Shown here: piece after piece, positions 25,784-34,529 of the stretch
Numbering within the stretch: position 1 is the first letter of the stretch
Layout of the letters: each line of letters begins with the position of its first letter
Assembly: GCA_910576385.1 (NCBI GenBank)
Contig: CAJTIR010000027.1
Span: 1 to 54,766 of the forward strand
Origin: Lachnospiraceae bacterium
GTDB taxonomy: Bacteria; Bacillota; Clostridia; Lachnospirales; Lachnospiraceae
Direction of reading: 5' to 3'
Length of the DNA stretch: 54,766 nt
Notes under the pieces: generated by a model
What the model saw: only the letters and a program-made list of their open reading frames with translations
What the model was told of the DNA's origin: nothing
Database searches by the model: none
Program-made: the position numbers and the translations under genes

Positions 25784-27236
25784 CTCCTAAAGCTGCTTCT
25801 AATATAGTTGGGTCAAACTCCAAAACATTCAAAATATCTTCCGCTGGCGTATACGGTGCCAAATATTGGCGGAATTGGATTTTTCCATTTAAAATATTTT
25901 CAATCGGATTTTCATCCTCGTTATAAGTAATTCGCGCACCAGCACATTTTCCCTGAGCTGTATAAGAATTTCCTCGAATATTTTCCGCGTCACAAATTGC
26001 TTCGATTAACCTTGTGTCTGCCTGCTCGTCTACTTTCTGGAAATAATTTAGTATAAATGCATTTCCCCACCAACTAAAGAATCGCCTGCAGCAAAACCAT
26101 CTGTCCTTTGGGTCGGTTGTTTGTGGATAGGCCGCGCTGTTGTTTCCCCATGAACGGAAACCATTAAAATTAAGTGCTGTAACCACACCAAAACCATTCA
26201 CTGTATTGGCTTGCTCCTGATCAATTACAATCTCGCTGCTACTTTCATCATCCAGACAAAGCCCTGTAATTGGGAGAGCTTTATTGCTCGCACTCAAATT
26301 GGGCACATCATCATTATTGGCATCTGTATAAGCAATCAAGGCTGCATAAAGTGCACTATAATAATAAATTTCATCCCCAATTCTTACCTTTGGCCATACC
26401 GCTTCCATATGCTCGCTCACAAATCTAGAGCGTTCTTTGACCGTCTTTACATCTGTGTATTTCGTCGCCCCTTCTGGAGTACTGTCTAAATCTACAATGC
26501 ATTCGCAAGTAAAAAGTCCATTGATCTTAAGGCATTTTGTAGCCATAACCGAGGCCACCGCCGGATCTCTGGAATACCCTGGTGAAAGAATTAAGCCTGG
26601 TACCATACCATAAAGCGGATAAACCTGTCGTATCAGCTCCAAGCCGCTTTCCTTTCCAGTATTTACATTGTAGCCGCCAATGATATCCGCGCTTGTAACC
26701 TTAGATGGGTCAATCTTATCTCCTGCAATACTTAAAGCAACCGCATCCTTTCCTGCGCCCGATTCCAAAAGCGTAATCACGGCATAGCCACTTTCATCAA
26801 AACTAGTAATATAATCCACCTCTGCCTGCAGAAGAGTTTCTCCATTCTCTATCATCAAGGTATCAAGCAAAAGCCCCTCAATATTTACTGTTGTCTGTAA
26901 CGCATCCACTGGATAATTGGCTTTCGGAATTGCTTCCTTATGTTTCTTTGGATCCAAAACATTGATTAGAGCAATTGGAGCAACTGCAAATTTTTCAAAC
27001 GTAGCACTAATACTCTGATTCAAATTATAATCCTTTAAGTTCTTGGAATATCCTACCGCTGCACTTGCTTCTGTCAAACTGTATGCAAGCTTCACAACAT
27101 TAGTAGAGTTATACGGATCCTCAGCCAGATTAACGGGGGATGCCCCGACCACTACCTGGAAAGCTGCTTTTCCAACAGTTGGTGTTGTCAGGCTAGTAGG
27201 GTTCTCTAGTATTCTTACTCCACGATTATAAGACAT
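25776..27236 (-). CDS. tail sheath protein
   Basis: The 486-residue product has the sheath N-terminus ('GVRILENPTSLTTPTVGKAA'), the central 'SPGYSRDPAVASVMATKCLK' segment and the C-terminal 'GNAFILNYFQKVDEQADTRL...YTAQGKCAGARITYNEDENP' region of the phage_sheath_1 family. It contracts to drive the tube into the cell, which shows the phage is a myovirus. Confidence 0.95.
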   Translation of the reverse strand: MSYNRGVRILENPTSLTTPTVGKAAFQVVVGASPVNLAEDPYNSTNVVKLAYSLTEASAAVGYSKNLKDYNLNQSISATFEKFAVAPIALINVLDPKKHKEAIPKANYPVDALQTTVNIEGLLLDTLMIENGETLLQAEVDYITSFDESGYAVITLLESGAGKDAVALSIAGDKIDPSKVTSADIIGGYNVNTGKESGLELIRQVYPLYGMVPGLILSPGYSRDPAVASVMATKCLKINGLFTCECIVDLDSTPEGATKYTDVKTVKERSRFVSEHMEAVWPKVRIGDEIYYYSALYAALIAYTDANNDDVPNLSASNKALPITGLCLDDESSSEIVIDQEQANTVNGFGVVTALNFNGFRSWGNNSAAYPQTTDPKDRWFCCRRFFSWWGNAFILNYFQKVDEQADTRLIEAICDAENIRGNSYTAQGKCAGARITYNEDENPIENILNGKIQFRQYLAPYTPAEDILNVLEFDPTILEAALGGE

Positions 27237-27254
27237 CTCTTATTCCTCCTCTTT

Positions 27255-27542
27255 CTATCTATTCGTTTTGTCTGCCTTCCGAAAAAGGATGTTTAAAGCA
27301 CTTCCTTCCCGCGCTAGTTCTGCGCTTGCGCGCGCCAATTTTGCGACTGGAACGACAAGTGAATTAAAAAACGGATGCTCCTTGATTTTTTCTTTAAGAG
27401 CATCCGGTAATCCATTATTATACGTTGTATACTGTTTCACGCTTGGAATATCTGGTCCAATATAGACCAATATTTCCTCCTTTTGTGGCATTTCTTTTGC
27501 TGTTACTTTTTTTACTGTCTGTTTTTTTTCTGTTTCATTCAC
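27255..27542 (-). CDS. conserved phage protein of unknown function, 95 aa
   Basis: A Lys-rich N-terminus then 'EILVYIGPDIPSVKQYTTYN' and 'ELAREGSALNILFRKADKTN'. It resembles a small conserved protein found just before sheath genes in Clostridia myophages, function unknown. It overlaps the upstream gene by 4 nt, so the two are probably coupled. Confidence 0.65.
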   Translation of the reverse strand: MNETEKKQTVKKVTAKEMPQKEEILVYIGPDIPSVKQYTTYNNGLPDALKEKIKEHPFFNSLVVPVAKLARASAELAREGSALNILFRKADKTNR

Positions 27543-28057
27543 GAATATGGATCCTCCCTTCTTATCATTGCAGTTTCAAATCCTAAAGTCATACCGCCAA
27601 AATAAAACGGATATGATTCTTCCTCCTGCAATACCCATAAAATAGGGTATTGTATGGTATATTTTCCATTCAGTATGGGGCATTTTGCAAATCTTTCATA
27701 AATTTTGGCTATGATATTTAAAATGTCTTTGTGCCCCTGTTTTGTATAGTCCGGTTCATATATGCCAATCAGTAGGGAAAGATTTACTTTCTGGGCGCTG
27801 TCCACTTCCTCAAATTCCCCCTCATCCAATCGTACAATAATATATGGATAAGGATCTGGTGTTGTCTGTTCATCTGCTAACCCATTTTCCAAAAGCTCTG
27901 GTGCTATTTCTCCCTGGTCTAAATGTTCTGGCATAGGCAGGAGTTGCTCAAAAATGTTTATGCTGGTTCTTTCCCCCTGCGAGTTCTTGAGCCGGAAATC
28001 AGAAAGAATTTTTTTGAGCTCATCCGCTAACTCACTTTGTAAAAATGCTGCTGTCAT
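27539..28057 (-). CDS. phage protein in tail-terminator position
   Basis: 172 residues with 'DPYPYIIVRLDEGEFEEVDS' and 'LSLLIGIYEPDYTKQGHKDI', a pattern seen in phage tail completion/terminator-type proteins. No specific family is certain. It lies between the gpZ-like and sheath-proximal genes, where tail terminator genes are often found. Confidence 0.6.
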   Translation of the reverse strand: MTAAFLQSELADELKKILSDFRLKNSQGERTSINIFEQLLPMPEHLDQGEIAPELLENGLADEQTTPDPYPYIIVRLDEGEFEEVDSAQKVNLSLLIGIYEPDYTKQGHKDILNIIAKIYERFAKCPILNGKYTIQYPILWVLQEEESYPFYFGGMTLGFETAMIRREDPYS

Positions 28058-28069
28058 TGGCTTCTCCTC

Positions 28070-28714
28070 TTACCATTCTCCGTTTAAAACTCGTGCAACA
28101 TGCCGATTTACAGCTTCTTGTAAGTCATTTTGAATATGCGGTTTTACTATACCATACACCCGCTTCCTGTCACCTATCATTTGTGGTATAGACTTGCCCA
28201 TTTTTTGTTCTATTTCTGGATTTCCTTGGCCGCCTTGATACCTCGGTACTCCGGTTCGTTGAAATATCCCAACATGTCCACTTCCCATTTTAGTAATGAA
28301 CCATTTTAATTTTGCTCCATTTTCAGATTTAAAAGAAGAACTCTTTAACAATTTTGCACTTGCACCCAAACCTCCTTTTCCGGTCTGCATCCGATGTAAA
28401 GTAGGATTATAATACTTTTCAGTACCCAATGTATTTCTACGTTTTTTAAAATTATATAGCGGTATTTTCTTGCCTTTGTAGTACAAAACTGCTGCTAGAT
28501 TTCCGGTTGTTGCAAATTTAATCCATGTAACCTTATTGATACCTACGCCTTTTACTTCATATTTCTTTTGTGCCTCTTTTGCAAGTCGCGATTTTGCTTT
28601 CCTCGCTGTATCATTTACCGCCAGTTTAAGCACTTTCGGCGCCTCGCTTTTCATTCCTCCTAACTTTCGCTCCACCTGTTCCAACATATTCCTGTCATAT
28701 TTTACCTCTATCAA
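28070..28714 (-). CDS. minor tail protein Z-like
   Basis: 214 basic residues: 'VLKLAVNDTARKAKSRLAKE', 'GVPRYQGGQGNPEIEQKMGK', ending in a helix 'LQEAVNRHVARVLNGEW'. This fits the lambda gpZ family, which acts late in tail assembly near the head-tail joint. It overlaps the next gene by 4 nt. Confidence 0.75.
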   Translation of the reverse strand: MIEVKYDRNMLEQVERKLGGMKSEAPKVLKLAVNDTARKAKSRLAKEAQKKYEVKGVGINKVTWIKFATTGNLAAVLYYKGKKIPLYNFKKRRNTLGTEKYYNPTLHRMQTGKGGLGASAKLLKSSSFKSENGAKLKWFITKMGSGHVGIFQRTGVPRYQGGQGNPEIEQKMGKSIPQMIGDRKRVYGIVKPHIQNDLQEAVNRHVARVLNGEW

Positions 28715-29046
28715 CTCTTATTCGCCTCCAAATGTAATGAATATACTCCACTCTCATTTATGCTGTCTGTTATGATAAAAGTTGCGCCATCTATCTTTAA
28801 TGGCTTTCCCACTCCTGGGAGTGGACCAAAATCTAAGGCACTAACATATACTAGCGTCTGCTTTTTGTATATGCCATCCATGTGACTTTTTAACCGCTTT
28901 TCGCGTTCTGTGAGTTCAACATCATCAATTATAATCAGCATCTTTTTTCCGTTTACAATATGCTCCTCGCCAAACTCTTCCAAGTTGAGAAATACCGTTT
29001 TTACATCTTGTCTTAGAAGTTCTTTAAATGTCGGCTGTTTATGCAC
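28711..29046 (-). CDS. head-tail joining protein, FII-like
   Basis: 111 residues with 'TVFLNLEEFGEEHIVNGKKM', 'LIIIDDVELTEREKR' and a beta-rich C-terminus, similar to the lambda gpFII/Gifsy-2 type head-tail joining family. Its place after the capsid genes and before gpZ matches lambda order. Family assignment is moderate. Confidence 0.55.
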   Translation of the reverse strand: MHKQPTFKELLRQDVKTVFLNLEEFGEEHIVNGKKMLIIIDDVELTEREKRLKSHMDGIYKKQTLVYVSALDFGPLPGVGKPLKIDGATFIITDSINESGVYSLHLEANKS

Positions 29047-29350
29047 TGCTTTTTCTCCTCCCTTTGGCTGGCTCCGGTTGTGCGCCCCTCGCTTTTCTAG
29101 ATGGCAGCTTTCCTATCAAATCCTGATCAGGTCCCGCAGAAGGGTAAGCATCACCGGAGCGCCCTGCTGGAGCTGTTACCGGTTTTGCTTTTGCCATCTG
29201 TTTTCTAGGTTCTTCTGTATTTTTCCATATTGCCGCTCCGTTATCTGTCCAGGCTTCTACAAATCCGGTGTTGTGCGTTGGCAGCTCCTCTCCCGGCTCA
29301 TAGTTTTTGTTTTCAAAAAGTATTGGACAAACAGCTATCAGTTTTTCCAT
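29039..29350 (-). CDS. unknown phage protein, 103 aa
   Basis: The N-terminal part (LIAVCPILFENKNYEPGEEL) is beta-like; the C-terminal half is Pro/Ala/Lys/Arg-rich and likely disordered. No family is recognised. It overlaps both neighbours by a few bases, so it is part of the tightly packed head-to-tail connector operon. Confidence 0.6.
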   Translation of the reverse strand: MEKLIAVCPILFENKNYEPGEELPTHNTGFVEAWTDNGAAIWKNTEEPRKQMAKAKPVTAPAGRSGDAYPSAGPDQDLIGKLPSRKARGAQPEPAKGRRKSSA

Positions 29351-29682
29351 TATCCTAAAAGTTTTACCAAGATAACTGTATCGGATGCGGCTGCTGCCTG
29401 TACCGCATATCCAGCTATAGGTGCATTGTCATTCTTAGTATTCGTGATACCACTTCCGTCAAAATACACTTCTGTTCCCATCTCGATTACTTCTGTAGAT
29501 GTCTTCGGCATTTCAAAGACCCCAGCAACATGAATCGAACCCAATTCCCCAGGGAAAATATCTGTTCCCGCTATCCCAATATGGCTTCCAAAAGAAAGAA
29601 TGCTGTTTGCTTCAATCTTTGTATCTGTAGTGTTTCTATAGTCAAGAGTCTCTCCTCTCTGCCAATATGTAGCTTTGCTCAT
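29350..29682 (-). CDS. DUF2190 family protein (capsid decoration type)
   Basis: 110 residues: 'YWQRGETLDYRNTTDTKIEA' and 'SFGSHIGIAGTDIFPGELGS' are typical DUF2190. Members found next to major capsid genes are thought to be capsid cement/decoration proteins. It lies 17 nt after the capsid gene. Confidence 0.82.
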   Translation of the reverse strand: MSKATYWQRGETLDYRNTTDTKIEANSILSFGSHIGIAGTDIFPGELGSIHVAGVFEMPKTSTEVIEMGTEVYFDGSGITNTKNDNAPIAGYAVQAAAASDTVILVKLLG

Positions 29683-29699
29683 CTTTTTTCTCCTTTCTC

Positions 29700-31277
29700 C
29701 TATTCTTCCTCAGATGGAATTTGAACGCCTGGATTCATAGCAATACTGCGGAAATCTCTTACTGCAATGCCCCAGTCAAGATAAATATCCCAAACAAAGC
29801 CCAAGGTACCTGGTACCTCCATGCGTCTTATAGTCGGTGTCTCTTGTCCGTTCAAATAATCAACCTGAATGCCTGCTGCACCACTGCCAAACATAAACCA
29901 GGGACACACGCCGTCGCCTGCAAGGGTATTAAGTACAGGATCCTGAACCGTCTTCATTGGGCGATTATGTAATGGGTTAAAGTCATTATTATTGCTTCCC
30001 ACCACCTGGGCAGAGTGAAAAATGACAGAAAGATCAAATTCATAGCCAACCGGAACAGCAATTGTATGTGGTGCAATATAAATCGCTTCTCCAAAGTGGT
30101 CTGTTTGTTTACCCATCTTTGTAATCATTGCCTGAATAGAAGCTTGGGAAGGCTTGGAGCCCTTTTTCATTATGTTCTTATGCTTGTCACAGAAAAACGC
30201 CAAACCGTCAAAAATTTTCGGATTTTGGAAAAGAACGCTATAAACCTGTTTGTTAATGGTTTTCTTTGCAGCACTCGCATACAGACCAGGTACTTTGGTT
30301 AAGAACCCAATATCATCATTGATAAACGCCTGTCGGGTCATGCTAAACTGTTTTCCATAGGTGTCTAGCTTACGCTGCGGCAACAACTCAGTTTTAGGCT
30401 TATCAGGCTTAATTTCCCCATTTTCTGGCACCATAAGGAAATCTCCCACACCACCAATCACATATTCATAATCTGCTGTCTGTTTAAAATCTTTTAATGT
30501 GCCTTTTGTGGTGATAGCTTCAAAAGTCGTAGGTACGGAATTGTAAAGTTCCACAATACTTTTCCGAATTGTATTATCTAAAATAGCCGGAAAAACAGCA
30601 CTCGGATTATAAGATTGGCGGCAAAGCTCCACGTACATCTCATCTGGCTGCATCCGCAAAAGAGACATCGTGTCATACCCTTCACGGCTTAAACATTCAA
30701 TCCCTATGTCTCTGAGGCTCATAGATCGCAATTGATTTGCCCCATCTACTGGGTGCTCCACGGACATTCCCGCTCGGAGCATAAGCGCATCTGTAGTCCG
30801 TTGCTTAAAAGTATCTGCCTCGTCTCTGGTCACTTGTACTCTCACTGGTGTGCCAGTCTGTCTCATGTCAGCAAGAATCGTACTGCGTACCTGGTCTAAA
30901 CTAGAACCATTCTGAATATACTCTGCTGGGTCAACATCAAAATCACGACAAAGCGCAATAATCTCTGTTGCTCTGTTTCTTTCCTCCTCAGCCGCGTTTC
31001 TCTGCTCCTCTGCTGGCACAGGTGTAGTCTGTTCTGCCATCTGTGATGAATTAAATTGCGGATTCACAACCTGGGTGGGCGTTGTTTCTCCACTTCTGCC
31101 TATAAGTTCCCTTTCCTCCGCTTTCATCTCAGCATCTGCCTGCTCAATTTCAAGCTGGCAACGGTTAAATTCCGCCTGTTCCTCTGCTGTTAGCGCGCGG
31201 TTTCCCTCTGCTTTTGCAGCATTTACAATGTTTTGCTGTTTGAGCATGGCGGCTTCTCGTTTTTGTTTTGGTGTCAT
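29700..31277 (-). CDS. major capsid protein (HK97 fold)
   Basis: 525 residues with a highly charged helical N-terminus (about 1-100, a scaffold-like delta domain expected to be removed by the protease) and a C-terminal HK97-like core ('FSMTRQAFINDDIGFLTKVP', 'GWNNDFNPLHNRPMKTVQDP'-like segment, 'GIQVDYLNGQETPTIRRMEV'). It builds the head. Its ATG overlaps the protease stop as ATGA. Confidence 0.9.
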   Translation of the reverse strand: MTPKQKREAAMLKQQNIVNAAKAEGNRALTAEEQAEFNRCQLEIEQADAEMKAEERELIGRSGETTPTQVVNPQFNSSQMAEQTTPVPAEEQRNAAEEERNRATEIIALCRDFDVDPAEYIQNGSSLDQVRSTILADMRQTGTPVRVQVTRDEADTFKQRTTDALMLRAGMSVEHPVDGANQLRSMSLRDIGIECLSREGYDTMSLLRMQPDEMYVELCRQSYNPSAVFPAILDNTIRKSIVELYNSVPTTFEAITTKGTLKDFKQTADYEYVIGGVGDFLMVPENGEIKPDKPKTELLPQRKLDTYGKQFSMTRQAFINDDIGFLTKVPGLYASAAKKTINKQVYSVLFQNPKIFDGLAFFCDKHKNIMKKGSKPSQASIQAMITKMGKQTDHFGEAIYIAPHTIAVPVGYEFDLSVIFHSAQVVGSNNNDFNPLHNRPMKTVQDPVLNTLAGDGVCPWFMFGSGAAGIQVDYLNGQETPTIRRMEVPGTLGFVWDIYLDWGIAVRDFRSIAMNPGVQIPSEEE

Positions 31278-31888
31278 GTTTTTTCCTCCTGTTTTCGATT
31301 CTTATTAATTTGAATTTGTGCTTCAAAATAAGTAAATGTATCTGGTTTCTGGGTTTCTTGTTCCCTCAAGTCACGCCCTACACCCACCGTAGGATCCGCA
31401 GGTATGCTTACGATACTAATCTCATGAGGCGTCCATTGTCTCGCAATATCGCAAGGGCCAGTAAAACGTCCATCTGTAGACAGCTTATTTGGCGCAACCT
31501 CCTCAATTACATCAATCTTGTAACCGACAGAAACCCCTTTCAGAGTTCCGCTTTTTACTTTTTGAAAGATAATTTCACTTTCTTGATCGTTGTCAAACTC
31601 CACTTCCGCCATTCCCCGTTGATTCTCCACCCAGGCACGATTAATTTTGCCAACCACTTTATCCCTGTTATGGTTAAAAAGAAGAACTCCTATGGAATTG
31701 AGGCGGGCAAGGTCAATGGCCGTTGAATTATGGTCTAAAATCTCTCTACCCCAATACCGCTCGTAAGGCTCTTCTGAAGAAAATGAGAGAACAAATTTTC
31801 GTTCATTTCCTTCCCCTTCCAGGGCTCGAATTGTCGCAGAATAAAATGCTCTAATCTGATTCCCCTTCCTGTTGTCCCTGGATGTCAT
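31274..31888 (-). CDS. HK97 family prohead protease
   Basis: About 205 residues from ATG 31888 (GGAGG upstream, spacing long). 'LNSIGVLLFNHNRDKVVGKI' carries the His expected in the catalytic site, and 'SGTLKGVSVGYKIDVIEEVA' carries the Ser, both typical of U35 prohead proteases. It would process the capsid precursor. The frame is open up to 32041 but that part overlaps the portal gene, so a later start is preferred. The start overlaps the portal 3' end by 38 nt. Confidence 0.88.
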   Translation of the reverse strand: MTSRDNRKGNQIRAFYSATIRALEGEGNERKFVLSFSSEEPYERYWGREILDHNSTAIDLARLNSIGVLLFNHNRDKVVGKINRAWVENQRGMAEVEFDNDQESEIIFQKVKSGTLKGVSVGYKIDVIEEVAPNKLSTDGRFTGPCDIARQWTPHEISIVSIPADPTVGVGRDLREQETQKPDTFTYFEAQIQINKNRKQEEKT

Positions 31889-33485
31889 TCGCGGTTGACT
31901 GTCCTCCGTCAGCCTGCTGATTTCCTGTCTGTTCTGTAGGCTGATCTTCTCCGCCCTGGTTTGCAGGCATATGTGGTGCTGTCTGTGGTTCTTTTTGCTG
32001 TTTCTTATCTGCTGGGATAAGCTCTGCTTCGGTTCTGCCAAAAATCACACCCCCCATCTCTAATCCTTTTTTTCTAGCATACTCTAAAACAGCAACTGTC
32101 TCGTCAATCTGTTCTTTCCAATCTTTTCCGTTTTCTGCTGCTATTTGCTGATATGTCTTTTGCCCTGTCTGGAGCGCGATCTTAGTTGCATTTGCTTCTT
32201 TTGCAGGGTCAATCCATTTTTTTGGAGCTGCAACCCACTCATGCTTAAAATATTTTTGTTTATTTTCCCAGAATCCTGGTATGTGAAATAGTCCAGAAAG
32301 AACACCAGATATAACAAACGTTTCATATACTTCATCCATCACCACTTCCAGCAGTAATTCTATATCCTCTATGTAAGTCTGGCCATCCTCAATAATTCCC
32401 TGCCTCGCGCTGCTGTAATTGCTTTGGCTCATGTCACGGCTAGTTGCCTCATAGCTTAACCCTTGTCCTGCTCCTATCAAGCGCTGCTGCAGTTTGATGT
32501 AGCTGGCTGCGTCGGTTGCCTGTCCAGTCGGATTTACTACCTGTATTTCATCTCCGGCATTGAGTTCCTTGATCATACCAGGGCTGATCTTTTTCCCGTC
32601 ATAATCTTCACGTGGCCGGTTGTCTCCTGTTCCAACGCCCCTTGCAAACCCTCCTGTTGTGGGGATGATTTTTTTTACAAACACTGCAAGACAGGCAGCA
32701 ATACGCTCTTTCACGCTAACCGCTGTCATAAACTCATTTGCATCCCGCACTCTAGTAATAGTTGGTGCTAAATCACTCATTTCTCTCACTTGCGAAGGAC
32801 GGTCTTTTGTGAAATAAAAAATAATATCTTTTGCCGGAATGTATGTGGAATTGATCTGTCCAAAACCATCTGTATTGTATTGTCTTATCCAATATCCCAT
32901 AGGCCGATTATACGAATTAAATTCAATCCCTCCTACTACCCGATGTTTAGGATTGTGCGGGGCTGCGCGACCAGTGTCCAATTCATCCACTTCTAGTGCT
33001 TGTAACTTAAAAGGCAAAATCCCTCCGCTGGTATAACACTTCTTAAATAAAATTCCTCCATCCACTTTCTTCCGGCGTTCCGCCATACGAAGCATCTGAT
33101 TAAAACTCTGCGTTTCGGTGATGTCACAATTTTTTCTTTTGCACCATTCTTTCCAAACTTCTTGGATCTGCTTATTGAGAGCCTCATTGCTAGTCCTTGC
33201 CCGCAAAGTCCAACCGTGTCCAACCACATTCCGGCGATATGCCCCAATTACAGAATTTGCCATATCGCTATTCCGTTCAAGGTCTCTGGCTCTTGCCCTT
33301 ATCGTGTCTCTGCTGTAGCGGTCTGTCTGCTCTGCACTCTGATTAAACGCAATCCAATTTGCATTCAGACGGTTATAATCTCCTGCGTCATAATGGCGCT
33401 GTTCATCCAGATATTGCCGCCAGGCTTCCCTTCTGGCTCCAGCAGACGGAGAAATAAATCCAATGATATTATCTAGCCAATTCAT
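31851..33485 (-). CDS. portal protein (lambda B family)
   Basis: 544 residues with the phage_portal_2 signature: 'YSRDTIRARARDLERNSDMA', 'RTSNEALNKQIQEVWKEWCK', 'SLYEATSRDMSQSNYSSARQ'-type motif (LSYEATSRDMSQSNYSSARQ) and a disordered Gln-rich C-terminus. It forms the ring through which DNA enters the head. It follows gpW by 11 nt as in lambda. Confidence 0.94.
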   Translation of the reverse strand: MNWLDNIIGFISPSAGARREAWRQYLDEQRHYDAGDYNRLNANWIAFNQSAEQTDRYSRDTIRARARDLERNSDMANSVIGAYRRNVVGHGWTLRARTSNEALNKQIQEVWKEWCKRKNCDITETQSFNQMLRMAERRKKVDGGILFKKCYTSGGILPFKLQALEVDELDTGRAAPHNPKHRVVGGIEFNSYNRPMGYWIRQYNTDGFGQINSTYIPAKDIIFYFTKDRPSQVREMSDLAPTITRVRDANEFMTAVSVKERIAACLAVFVKKIIPTTGGFARGVGTGDNRPREDYDGKKISPGMIKELNAGDEIQVVNPTGQATDAASYIKLQQRLIGAGQGLSYEATSRDMSQSNYSSARQGIIEDGQTYIEDIELLLEVVMDEVYETFVISGVLSGLFHIPGFWENKQKYFKHEWVAAPKKWIDPAKEANATKIALQTGQKTYQQIAAENGKDWKEQIDETVAVLEYARKKGLEMGGVIFGRTEAELIPADKKQQKEPQTAPHMPANQGGEDQPTEQTGNQQADGGQSTANDIQGQQEGESD

Positions 33486-33496
33486 GCATTTCCTCC

Positions 33497-33715
33497 CTAA
33501 CGTCCCTCAAATATGCCGACAAAGCAATCATCCAAAAGTCCTGGCGTGCCTCCGGCCACTTGTGCCATCAAGTCGTTTTTAATATCATAAAGTGTTTTCA
33601 AATCAGCCCTAGTCAGCTTTCTTGACCCGATCTGATATGACTGGCCTCCGACTGTGATATTCGCAATTGCCTGGTTTACTTGTTCTAAAAGTTCCTCCTG
33701 TGTCATAGTTCCCAT
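33497..33715 (-). CDS. gpW-like head-tail joining protein
   Basis: 72 residues; 'EELLEQVNQAIANITVGGQS' followed by 'KLTRADLKTLYDIKNDLMAQ' fits the gpW fold (two helices with a hairpin). The place between terminase and portal is the lambda A-W-B order. ATG 33715 follows GGAGGAAATACG. Confidence 0.75.
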   Translation of the reverse strand: MGTMTQEELLEQVNQAIANITVGGQSYQIGSRKLTRADLKTLYDIKNDLMAQVAGGTPGLLDDCFVGIFEGR

Positions 33716-33841
33716 CGTATTTCCTCCAATAAAATTTCTGTTCCATGTTGGAATAGCTTTTTGCATTTTATTTCATTTCATATTTTCCCAAATTTCGCTT
33801 TAATCCTTCTTACCATTTTTACGTAATTTAAGTATTTTTTC

Positions 33842-33870
33842 TTGACATTACGTAAATTACGTAGTATAAT
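33842..33870 (+). promoter_or_regulatory. promoter and operator of hicAB
   Basis: Plus strand: TTGACA, 17 bp, TATAAT. The spacer holds ATTACGTA twice (TTACGTAAATTACGTAG), and another TTTACGTAA lies upstream near 33818, so it looks like a multi-site operator for the HicB antitoxin. Confidence 0.85.
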
Positions 33871-33893
33871 CAAATCATGGAGGAGGTGATCAA

Positions 33894-34070
33894 GTGAAAC
33901 GACGGGACTTAGTTAAAAAATTAGAAGCGGCCGGATATAAGGTAGACAGGGACGACGGAAATCACACAATCTACGAAAAACATGGAAGCCGTCCGGTGCA
34001 AGTCCCAAGACATCGGGAAATAAATGAAAATACAGCAAAATCAATTCTTAAAGCGGCGGGGCTGAAATAA
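33894..34070 (+). CDS. hicA: HicA-type mRNA interferase toxin
   Basis: The 58-residue product MKRRDLVKKLEAAGYKVDRD continues with 'DGNHTIYEKHGSRPVQVPRH', the HicA double-stranded-RNA-binding fold with catalytic His near residue 24. GTG start with GGAGGAGGTGATC. HicA cleaves mRNA until neutralised by HicB. It runs opposite to the surrounding late genes under its own promoter. Confidence 0.93.
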   Translation: MKRRDLVKKLEAAGYKVDRDDGNHTIYEKHGSRPVQVPRHREINENTAKSILKAAGLK

Positions 34071-34110
34071 GCCCCCCTACCGCAAATTTTATATATAGGA
34101 GGTTTCCAAT

Positions 34111-34491
34111 ATGGCAGAATATGTTTATCCAGCTCTTTTCCATTCAAACGAAGATGGCACCTTTACAATCACTTATCCAGATTTACCTGGCTGTATCAGC
34201 GAGGGAACGTCATTAGGGAATGCCATGTATATGGCTCAGTCAGCTTTAACACAGTGGTTGGAATATCTAACTGAAAAAAAACAAGAAATCCCAACCGCAA
34301 GTACCCTCAAAGACATCAGCACTACACCAGGTGAATTTGCAAACTTAATTCGTGTTGATCTAAAAGATGGCCGCGCGGTAAAACGCACGGTAAGCATTCC
34401 AAAATGGATGGATGATAAAGTAACTGAAACTGGTCTCAGCTTATCCCGTGTATTACAAGATGCATTAAAAGAAAGATTAAACGTTTCATAA
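34111..34491 (+). CDS. hicB: HicB-type antitoxin
   Basis: 126 residues. The N-terminal RNase-H-like half has the HicB motif 'DGTFTITYPDLPGCISEGTS' and the C-terminal third is a ribbon-helix-helix DNA-binding segment (KRTVSIPKWMDDKVTETGLS). It binds HicA and represses the hicAB promoter. It is followed by a strong terminator. Confidence 0.94.
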   Translation: MAEYVYPALFHSNEDGTFTITYPDLPGCISEGTSLGNAMYMAQSALTQWLEYLTEKKQEIPTASTLKDISTTPGEFANLIRVDLKDGRAVKRTVSIPKWMDDKVTETGLSLSRVLQDALKERLNVS

Positions 34492-34496
34492 AATAC

Positions 34497-34520
34497 GCCC
34501 CAGGCTTACTGTCCTGGGGC
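34497..34520 (+). terminator. terminator after hicB
   Basis: GCCCCAGG / CCTGGGGC arms with an 8-nt loop, followed by ATCCTTTATTT. It ends hicAB just before the terminase stop (convergent) and may act both ways. Confidence 0.9.
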
Positions 34521-34529
34521 ATCCTTTAT

